Part shown: in pieces, positions 1-5,609 of the stretch
Layout: every line of letters starts with the position of its first letter
Numbering within the stretch: the stretch's first letter is position 1
Assembly (NCBI GenBank): GCA_001313365.1
Contig: BBFS01000161.1
Span: forward strand, 1-5,609
Origin: Paenarthrobacter nitroguajacolicus JCM 14115
GTDB taxonomy: Bacteria > Actinomycetota > Actinomycetes > Actinomycetales > Micrococcaceae
Direction: 5' to 3'
Length of the DNA: 5,609 nucleotides
Made by a program: the position numbers and the translations under genes
Notes under the pieces: model-generated
Databases searched by the model: none
Told to the model about the DNA's origin: nothing
The model's input: the letters and a program-made list of their open reading frames with translations, nothing else

Positions 1-1103
1 CCGGCTACCGCAAGATCACCGATCCCGCCGCCCGCGCGCACGTCGCCGGTGTGTGGGGCATCGACGAGTCGCTGATCCCCCCCGGCCCCCCCGGCCTCCC
101 CCCCGCCGTCGAACTTCTCAAGTCCCTCGGAAAGCCCGACGCGTCCGGTGCCTTTTCGTGCACGGCGCCAATGTGGTGGTGTCGGCGCCCGATACCAACG
201 CAGTGATCCAAGGCCTCCGCAGCCTGGACTTCCTGGTGGTTTGCGACTTCTTCATGTCCGAGACCGCAGCTGAAGCGGACCTGGTTTTGCCTGTGACCCA
301 GTGGGCCGAGGAAGAAGGCACGCTGACCAACCTAGAGGGTCGCGTGATCCGGCGCCGCCGAGCGCTGACTCCTCCCCCCCGGGCGTCGCAGCGAGTTGTG
401 GCTCATGGCGCGGCTGGCGGAACTGCTTGACGCCCCCTTCAACCTTCAGTGACGACCCCCCCGAGACCGTTTTCGAAGAGCTTCGCCTGGCTTCGGCCGG
501 TGGTTTGGCCGACTACTCGGGCATCGATTACGCCATGCTGGACCGGGGGGGCGAAGCTGCCTACTGGCCCTACCCCCGTGGGCAGCACCGGGACGCCGCG
601 ACTCTTCGCCGACGGGTTTGCCCATGCCGATGGCCGGGCCGTCATGGTTCCGGTGACGCCGTCCAAGCGGGCTGTTCGTTCGTTCGCGGATGATTCACTG
701 GCGTTGGCAACCGGCAGGCTTCTGGAGCACTACCAATCCGGTGCGCAGACCCGACGCGTGAGCGAGCTCCTGGCGTCGCAGCCCCAGGCCCGGCTCCTCA
801 TTCACCCGGGAACGGCGGCTTCACGCGGCATTGCCGACGGCGACTACGCCACCGTGACAAATGAGCGCGGTGAAGTGCTCTGCCGTGCCGAGCTCAGCAA
901 CTCGGTCCGCCCTGACACTGTCTTCCTGCCGTTCCACTTCCCCCGGCCAGGAAAACGCCAACCGCCTCACCGAGGCGACCACAGATCCCATTTCCGGCAT
1001 GCCGGAGTTCAAGACCAGCCGGGTATGGTCCGGAAGGCAGTCTCCACCCAGGAACGGTTCCAGCTGGAACCGGCTGCCACTGCACGTCAAGGAGGCATCA
1101 TGA
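1..1103 (+). CDS. nasA: Assimilatory nitrate reductase catalytic subunit, C-terminal part (5' truncated, frameshifted)
   Basis: Molybdopterin (bis-MGD) oxidoreductase that reduces nitrate to nitrite in the cytoplasm for nitrogen assimilation. The N-terminus, with the usual [4Fe-4S] cysteines, lies outside the window. Visible in order: [19 protein letters not shown] from base 3; the cofactor-domain stretch [14 protein letters not shown], then [20 protein letters not shown] and [16 protein letters not shown], typical of this family; and a molybdopterin-binding C-terminal domain with [37 protein letters not shown] and [10 protein letters not shown]. As written, the frame changes near 141 (one base lost), 374-380 (about two C extra), 387 (one lost), 433-437, 573-577 and 940-944 (one C extra each). 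The protein reads on smoothly after each change. The stop TGA at 1101-1103 overlaps the next gene's ATG, but an alternative reading of the last 70 bases has no stop (see findings). The symbol follows Klebsiella; narB or nasC are used elsewhere. Function is firm; the exact C-terminus is not. Confidence 0.88.
1089..1095 (+). promoter_or_regulatory. Ribosome binding site deciding the start at 1100
   Basis: AAGGAGG lies four bases before the ATG at 1100. It is a near-consensus Shine-Dalgarno sequence inside the 3' end of the nitrate reductase gene. It fixes the start of the flavoprotein and suggests the two genes are translated separately but in a coupled way. Confidence 0.85.
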
Positions 1104-2666
1104 GCGAGCGCATTGTTGTTGTTGGATTCGGGCCCGTAGCTGCCCGTCTCGTGGATGAACTGCTCCCCCCCGCCGTCCGCTCGGGACTGGTGCAGCTGCT
1201 GGTGGTGGGCCAGGAAACCGAGGCAGCGTACAACCGCGTGATGGTGGCCGAGCTGGGCGTCGGCCGCACCACAGCCGAGGCTCTCGCGATGGCTGATGCG
1301 TCCGAGCTGGAAGCCGACGGCGTGGAAGTGCGGTTGGGCGTCAAGGTCAAAAGGATCGACCGTGCCCGTCAAAACATAGTTCTGTCCGATGACAGCACTG
1401 AGCACTATGACCGACTGGTGTTCGCCACCGGGTCCCGTCCCGTCATTCCCAACCTCACAGGGCTCAACCCGGATCCTTCCAGGCCGGTGCTTCCGGCCGG
1501 CGTCACGGCATTGCGTGATCTACAGGATGCTGCGGTACTTCGGGCGGCGGTGGCCGACGGAAAGCGTGTGGTGGTGCTGGGTGGCGGCGTGCTTGGCCTG
1601 GAAACCGCCTTGGCTGCCTCGGAAGAAGGCGCCCAAGCAACTGTGTCCACAATGGACCCTTCCCCCTCGGCAGGAGCATTGACCGCGGCAGTGGATCCGT
1701 CCTCATCAACAGTCTGCGCGCCGGAGGTGTCCGGATGGCAGGCAATGCACGTTCTACTGGTGTGGAGACGGCAGGACCGGGCGGCAGCTTCTCGGCTTTG
1801 CTGCTGGATGACGGCTCGGCGATCGACGGCGACCTGCTGGTTCTGTCCTGTGGTGTGCGCCCCCGCATCGAACTGGCGGAAGGCTGTGGCTTGCCTGTTG
1901 CGACAGGGATCCTCGTGGACCACCACCTCCGGACCTATCACGAGCCCCCACATGTTCGCGATCGGCGACTGCGCTGAAGTGCGCTGCCCCGACGCTGCCT
2001 GCGTTGATTGCCGGACAGCCGCTGGGCCCTCCGGCTGGTGGGTCCGGGCTGGCGGCAGGCTGAGTGGTTGGCCGAGTACCTCGTGTCCTGGCCCGGGATG
2101 GCCAGGACGCCGCAGATGCCTTGGAAGCGCTGCCCATGGAGAAGCCCGGGGTGGTTGTCCTGAAGGCACGCGGCATCAACCTGGCCGTGGCGGGCGACAA
2201 CCAGGCCGATCCATGGGACGAGGAGTTGCTGGAAGCAGGTGCCGCGTCCGGGCGTGCCCGCCGGCAAATCTCCCAGTGGGCCGATCCCGAACACGGCCGC
2301 TACGTAAAGATGACCACCCGCGGCGGAGTGCTGGAAGGCTTGGTGGCCGTAGGTATGCCCAGGACTGCTGCCGAGCTGGTGGTTCTTTTCGAGCGTTCCT
2401 CGGAGCTGCCCGCGGACCGGTCCTTGCTGCTCCGCCTGGATGGACCTGACCAGCTGGATGCCGGCGCCACGAGCAACGATCCCCCCCAAAGGACCGTGTG
2501 CCGCTGCGCCGGGGTGAGTGCGGCCAGTATCGAAGATTCCGTGGTGGAAGGCTGCAGCACCGTGAGCGAGGTATCCAAGGCCACCCGCGCCGGAACAGGC
2601 TGCGGAGGGTGCCATGAGGACATTAAGGGGTTCATCGAAAAACACTTCCAAGCGGCTGCCGCCTGA
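1100..2666 (+). CDS. FAD/NAD(P)H oxidoreductase with C-terminal BFD [2Fe-2S] domain; probable nitrate reductase electron-transfer subunit (frameshifted)
   Basis: Cytoplasmic flavoprotein that probably passes electrons from NAD(P)H to the nitrate reductase encoded just upstream, like Bacillus NasB or Klebsiella NasC. The frame-corrected protein is about 522 residues. Domains: FAD-binding VVVGFGPVAARL from residue 6; NAD(P)-binding VVVLGGGVLGLE around 157-168; the second FAD motif HMFAIGDCAEV around 284-294; a NirB-like middle segment (MEKPGVVVLKARGINLAVAG); and a BFD-like domain with Cys 468, 470, 502 and 505 (CRC...GCGGC) to bind [2Fe-2S]. No siroheme or nitrite-reductase domain follows, so this is not a full NirB. 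As written, the frame breaks near 1645, 2035 and 2086-2090 (one base lost each) and at 1945-1949 (one C extra). C7 runs at 1165-1171 and 2481-2487 probably add one proline each. ATG 1100 is chosen for its strong ribosome site and because the FAD motif starts five residues later. The electron-partner role is inferred from position and domains. Confidence 0.87.
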
Positions 2667-2778
2667 AGCCGCTTAGTTCTTGCTCCGATTAGGGGGGGGT
2701 TCCCTGCGGATCGTGCCGTGCGCACGGCACGATCCGCAGCGGGCCATCGAAACGGGCGCCACGCTGGTCAACGTGGAG
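2667..2778. other. Convergent intergenic region between the nitrate operon and lpdA
   Basis: This stretch separates the TGA of the flavoprotein gene (+) from the TAG of lpdA (-). It holds a G8 run at 2692-2699, the 36-bp palindrome described separately, and about 40 bp of GC-rich sequence. I see no promoter, which fits two genes ending toward each other. Confidence 0.7.
2704..2739. repeat. Perfect 36-bp inverted repeat without spacer, possible bidirectional terminator
   Basis: The arm CTGCGGATCGTGCCGTGC (2704-2721) is followed at once by its exact reverse complement (2722-2739). In RNA from either strand it would fold into a long GC-rich hairpin with only a few unpaired bases at the tip. Its place between two converging genes suits a two-way transcription terminator. 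There is no clear T-run on either side, so it is not a textbook intrinsic terminator. It could also be a dispersed extragenic palindrome or an assembly artefact. Confidence 0.75.
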
Positions 2779-4190
2779 CTACATGTGCACGTGCAGGCGC
2801 CGCGCAGCCTCCGAGATGGAGCCGGTCAGCGACGGGTACACCGTGAAAGCGCTGGCTACGTCATCAACGTGAAGCTTCTGGGTCACCGCGACGGAGATCG
2901 GGAAAATGAGCTCCGAAGCGTTCGGCCCAACCACCACGCCACCGATCACGGTGCCGGATCCCTTGCGCGCGATGATCTTGACGAAGCCGTCCTTGGTGTT
3001 CCGCATCTTGGCGCGGGCATTGCTGAGCAGGGACAACATCACCACGTCGCCCTGGTACTTGCCGGACGCGAGGTCGGCCTCTGAGACGCCACGGAGGCGA
3101 TTTCAGGGGGACGTGAAGATGTTGGACGCCACCTGGTTGAGCTTCAGCGGCTTGACGGCATCACCCATGAAGTGGGCAATCGCAATGCGGCCCTGCATGG
3201 CTGCAACGGATGCGAGCGCGAAGACGCCGGTGCAGTCGCCGGCGGCGTAAATGTTGGGGGGGCAGTGGTGCGGGAAACGCCGTCCACCTTGATGTGCCCG
3301 GACTCGGTCAGGGTGACGCCTGCTTCTTCAAGGCCGATGCCCGCGGTGTTGGGGGATGGAGCCAACACACACCAGGCAGTGCGAACCTGTCACCACCGAT
3401 CCATCACCCAAGGTGACCTTCACGCCGTCGTCGGTTCGCTCTACTGCGTTGGCGCGGGACTTCGACAGGACGCGTACGCCACGGCGTTCGAAAACGCCTT
3501 CCAGCAGCTTGGCGGCATCTGTGTCCTCGCCGGGCAGAACCTGGTCACGGCTGGAGATCAGAGTGACCTTGGAGCCCAAACCGTTGTAGGCGGATGCGAA
3601 CTCGGCGCCAGTAACGCCCGAACCCACAACAATGAGTTCTTCGGGAAGCTCGTCCAGGTTATAGATCTGGGCCCAGTTGAGGATGCGTTCGCCGTCGGGC
3701 TTTGCCGTGGGAAGTTCACGCGGGTGAGCACCAACAGCCAGCAGGATCGCGTCGGCGTCGATGGTGCGTGTTCCTTCAAGGGTGAGGACCTCGATGGTGT
3801 TGTTGTCCAGCAGCTTGCCGGAACCGATGACGATCTCCACGCCCAGGCGCTCGAGGCCTGCACGGATGTCGTCAGACTGGCCATGAGCCAAGGTCAAGAC
3901 GCGATCGTTGATGTGTTTAAGGTCGGCACGCGGCTTGGAGGCCGTGCCGTCGCCGTCGAACTTCACTCCGAGTTCGTCCGCCTCACCGACGCGCGTCATG
4001 AGGTCGGCGGTGGCAATAAGGGTTTTGGAAGGCACAACGTCGGTCAGCACCGCGGAGCCGCCGAGGCCTGCCCGTTCGACGATGGTGACGTGCGCGCCGA
4101 GCGAGGCGGCCACCATGCAGCTTCATATCCGCCGGGACCACCTCCAAGGATCGCGATACGGGGGGCACTGAAGTCAACTTGGGTGGTCAC
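2779..4190 (-). CDS. lpdA: LpdA-type NAD(P)H-quinone dehydrogenase (flavoprotein disulfide reductase family; frameshifted)
   Basis: FAD-dependent pyridine-nucleotide oxidoreductase resembling Mycobacterium tuberculosis LpdA (Rv3303c), which reduces quinones, not lipoamide. The corrected length is about 469 residues. Order: FAD motif APRIAILGGGPGGYEAA (residues 9-25); GGSAVLTDVVPSK (44-56), where the usual CxxxxC pair is replaced by Ala47 and Val52; NAD-binding VVGSGVTGAEFAS around 188-200; second FAD motif NIYAAGDCTG; and a dimerisation domain ending FTVYPSLTGSISEAARRLHVHM, in which the catalytic His of true lipoamide dehydrogenases is Tyr. As written, the frame breaks near 4116 (one A lost), at 3351-3355 (one base extra), 3256-3262 (about two extra), 3106-3110 (one extra) and 3089-3093 (one lost). 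GTG 4190 is chosen as start because the FAD motif follows at the usual distance. TTG 4199, nine bases upstream in frame and behind a GAGCGAG element, is an alternative. The gene is divergent from punA. Confidence 0.9.
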
Positions 4191-4293
4191 AATGCTCAAT
4201 TCTCGCTCATTGCCACGCCGGTTGCCACCCAGCCCAACCTCACTCCGCTCCGATCCCTACCAAAGTCCTGTAGCCGCAGGGTAGCTTGTACCA
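4191..4293. promoter_or_regulatory. Divergent promoter region of lpdA (-) and punA (+)
   Basis: About 100 bp between two divergent starts must hold both promoters. For punA, TAGCTT at 4282-4287 is a possible -10 box six bases before the A/G at 4293-4294; no convincing -35 box is visible. For lpdA, the minus-strand TAGGGA at 4254-4259 is a possible -10 box. Both are weak, motif-only calls. Confidence 0.35.
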
Positions 4294-5110
4294 GTGAGTA
4301 ACACTGAGCTGATGAACACTGACCCCCCTTTGAGGCCGCGAAGGCCGCCGCGGACTTCATCGCCGCGGAGACCGGCGTCGAGTCCCATGACGTAGCCTGG
4401 TGCTCGGATCCGGATGGGCGGAGGCTGCGACCTGATCGGCGAAACCACCGCCACCCTGAACGCCTCCGAGGTTCCCGGTTTCCACAAACCAGCGGTGGTG
4501 GGCCACGTTGGCACCATCCGGTCCGTCCTCACCAAGGAGGGCAAACGAGCCCTGGTCCTGGGTGCCCGGACGCATTACTACGAAGGCCGCGGCGTGCGGT
4601 CCGTAGTCCACGGCGTACGCACGGCCGCAGCAGCCGGGTGCAAGACGCTGGTGCTCACCAACGGTTGTGGCGGGCTCAATGAAGATTGGACCCCCGGAAC
4701 TCCGGTACTCATAAGCGACCACATCAACCTCACCGCAACCTCACCGCTTGAGGGCGCAACGTTCGTCGACCTCACGGACCTCTATTCCTCACGGATCCGC
4801 GACCTGGCTCGTGAAGTTGATTCCTCCCTGCAGGAAGGGGTGTACGCACAGTTCACGGGCCCTCACTACGAGACGCCGGCAGAAGTCCAGTACGCCAAGC
4901 GAATCGGCGCAGACTTGGTGGGCATGTCCACCGCGCTGGAAGCAATCGCCGGCCGCCACGCAGGGATGGAAGTTTTTGGCATCTCCCTTGTCACCAACCT
5001 TGCAGCCGGCATCAGCTGTTCCCTTGAGCCACGCGGAAGTCCTTGAAGCCGGTCACGCAGCGGGTAAGCGCATCTCCAAGCTTCTGGCGGAGATCATCGC
5101 CAAGCTCTAG
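4294..5110 (+). CDS. punA: Purine-nucleoside phosphorylase, trimeric type (frameshifted)
   Basis: Cleaves purine (deoxy)nucleosides with phosphate to free base and (deoxy)ribose-1-phosphate in purine salvage; cytoplasmic. Counting from ATG 4312, the corrected protein has about 266 residues, the normal size for the trimeric family. Motifs: phosphate loop VLGSGWAEAA (30-39); GARTHYYEG (84-92), the counterpart of the phosphate-binding segment; GPHYETPAE (183-191) with the base-binding Glu; VGMSTALEA (203-211); and SLVTNLAAG (226-234) with the catalytic Asn229. It ends KLLAEIIAKL, then TAG. As written, the frame breaks at C6 4323-4328 (two extra), near 4396 and 4428 (one lost each) and near 5016 (two lost, where PVPLSHAEV follows). 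GTG 4294 adds MSNTEL ahead of the ATG at 4312 and is in frame with it. Neither start has a strong ribosome site (GAG at 4306-4308 for the ATG, AGGG at 4278-4281 for the GTG), so the start is uncertain by six residues. Confidence 0.9.
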
Positions 5111-5126
5111 GGGCAAACCGTCTGCA

Positions 5127-5162
5127 GATGCGGGGTCACCACCAAGGTGGCCCCCCCGCATC
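5127..5162 (+). terminator. Hairpin terminator of punA
   Basis: GATGCGGGGTCACC (5127-5140) pairs with GGTGG...GCATC (5146-5162) across a five-base loop, 16 bases after the stop codon. The stem is 14 bp with one G-T wobble if the C7 run at 5151-5157 is really C4; as written, three C bulge out. The sequence after it (GCTATTTA) is only weakly T-rich. Confidence 0.65.
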
Positions 5163-5292
5163 GCTATTTAAGGGTTTGCGCTAACAATTTCGGAGGAGAA
5201 GTAAACGCACAGTAAATTCTCAGGATAAATCTGATTTGTGGCGAAACATTTGATTGAAGCCGCCCGGATGTGTCACGCGCGCACGTTGCCAA

Positions 5293-5308
5293 TGTAAGCG
5301 CTTGCGCA
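5293..5308. promoter_or_regulatory. LacI-family-like operator
   Basis: TGTAAGCGCTTGCGCA has the central palindrome AAGCGCTT (5296-5303) expected for a LacI/GalR-type repressor site. It overlaps a second palindrome, CTTGCGCAAG (5301-5310). It lies about 50 bp before the candidate -35 box. A sugar-responsive repressor is the usual ligand of such sites; which one cannot be told here. Confidence 0.5.
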
Positions 5309-5347
5309 AGTACTGACGAGTAGCCGAAAAAGCCCGCGAAATGCCCT

Positions 5348-5377
5348 TTGCCCTCAGACCTAACACGTGTCTAGCGT
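5348..5377 (+). promoter_or_regulatory. Candidate sigma-70-type promoter for the gene at 5579
   Basis: TTGCCC (5348-5353) and TAGCGT (5372-5377) are 18 bases apart and resemble actinobacterial housekeeping -35 and -10 boxes. The palindrome ACACGTGT (5363-5370) sits in the spacer and could bind a regulator. Transcription from here would give a leader of nearly 200 bases before the ATG at 5579. Confidence 0.35.
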
Positions 5378-5565
5378 GGAGAGTGCCCCCGGTAAGTCGA
5401 CGTGCCGGAGCCACCGCGCGGATAGCTACAAAGCTCCCCCCCGCACCTCGAAACGATGGCGTCCCTCGATGACGCCTACAGCGGATCGATGGACGCCTGA
5501 GTAGAGAACCCCCAACAGGGGGTCAGGGCATGCGCCCCCCCACTCCACGAAGTCCAACACTCCGC

Positions 5566-5573
5566 GAGAAGAG
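5566..5573 (+). promoter_or_regulatory. Ribosome binding site for the gene at 5579
   Basis: The purine-rich GAGAAGAG ends five bases before the ATG at 5579. It is the main reason for calling a gene start here. Confidence 0.55.
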
Positions 5574-5578
5574 CAAGC

Positions 5579-5609
5579 ATGAACACGCACTCAACCCCCT
5601 CCACGGCAG
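5579..5609 (+). CDS. Start of an unidentified gene (cut by the window edge)
   Basis: ATG 5579 behind a good ribosome site opens a frame reading MNTHSTPSTA before the window ends. Ten residues are too few to name a family. The C5 run at 5595-5599 may itself be one base too long, in which case the frame changes after Pro7. The LacI-type operator upstream hints at a gene controlled by sugar supply, but that is only context. Confidence 0.45.
   Translation, partial: MNTHSTPSTA

Larger units (their letters stand above)
5163..5578. other. Gene-free region upstream of the gene at 5579
   Basis: No plausible coding sequence on either strand. The left half is unusually AT-rich for this window (about 5163-5250) and contains a GGAGGAG at 5192-5198 with no start codon behind it. 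The middle has the operator-like palindrome and a candidate promoter. The right half has small repeats and hairpins. The whole stretch reads best as the control region and long 5' leader of the next gene. Confidence 0.6.

Noticed and set aside
449..2449. A 666-residue plus-strand open frame spanning both nitrate genes as one protein
   Set aside because: It is a chance chain: the true frame only for 578-944 and 1100-1645, plus a short family-like stretch near 1952-2034, and out-of-frame translation between. Family motifs switch to other frames elsewhere, and a strong ribosome site sits inside it at 1089-1095. Only the stretch 1028-1100 remains open as a possible fusion.
1405..2651. Long minus-strand open frames opposite the flavoprotein gene
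   Set aside because: They are low-complexity Ala/Pro/Arg/Ser-rich translations without motifs, opposite a gene with good domain evidence.
3172..4284. A 370-residue plus-strand open frame
   Set aside because: It is antisense to lpdA. The minus strand carries clear FAD and NAD motifs, while the plus reading has no recognisable domain; long antisense frames are common in GC-rich DNA.
5192..5220. GGAGGAG as the ribosome site of a small gene
   Set aside because: No ATG, GTG or TTG follows at a usable distance, and the frame right after it meets TAA within a few codons.
5220..5414. A 64-residue minus-strand open frame in the gene-free region
   Set aside because: No motif, a basic composition typical of chance GC-rich frames, and it overlaps the operator and promoter candidates.
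1..5609. CRISPR arrays, tRNA or rRNA genes, insertion sequences, phage or defence genes
   Set aside because: I looked for spaced repeats, cloverleaf-like folds, transposase motifs and paired terminal repeats. Apart from the palindrome and small hairpins listed, nothing supports such elements; the genes are ordinary metabolic ones.

Overview
The window looks like chromosomal DNA of a high-GC actinobacterium. Arthrobacter/Paenarthrobacter is my best guess, from protein character, strongly G/C-ending codons and the lpdA next to punA neighbourhood also known from mycobacteria. No database search was possible, so the genus is an inference.

Layout, left to right: (1) the C-terminal part of an assimilatory, molybdopterin-dependent nitrate reductase (+, runs off the left edge); (2) directly behind it, an FAD/NAD(P)H oxidoreductase ending in a BFD-type [2Fe-2S] domain (+, 1100-2666), the probable electron-transfer partner of the nitrate reductase; (3) a short convergent intergenic stretch with a perfect 36-bp palindrome (2704-2739); (4) an LpdA-type NAD(P)H-quinone dehydrogenase (-, 2779-4190) that has lost the redox cysteines of true lipoamide dehydrogenases; (5) a divergent gap of about 100 bp; (6) a trimeric-type purine-nucleoside phosphorylase (+, about 4294-5110) followed by a hairpin terminator; (7) about 470 bp without a gene, carrying a LacI-family-like operator, a candidate promoter and small repeats and hairpins; (8) the first codons of another gene (+, from 5579) cut by the right edge.

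Genes 1 and 2 form one nitrate-assimilation operon, with electrons going from NAD(P)H to FAD to [2Fe-2S] to the Mo enzyme. lpdA and punA are divergent housekeeping genes.

The dominant feature is that all four main genes are broken by single- and double-base indels, yet stay continuous when read across frames. Every indel I found lies in a homopolymer. C/G runs of four or five are usually lengthened, very often to exactly seven. Runs of one to three are shortened. This points to sequencing or assembly error, not to four independent pseudogenes. I see no convincing undescribed system. The items most worth checking are the palindrome, the junction between the two nitrate genes, and the regulatory region at the right end.
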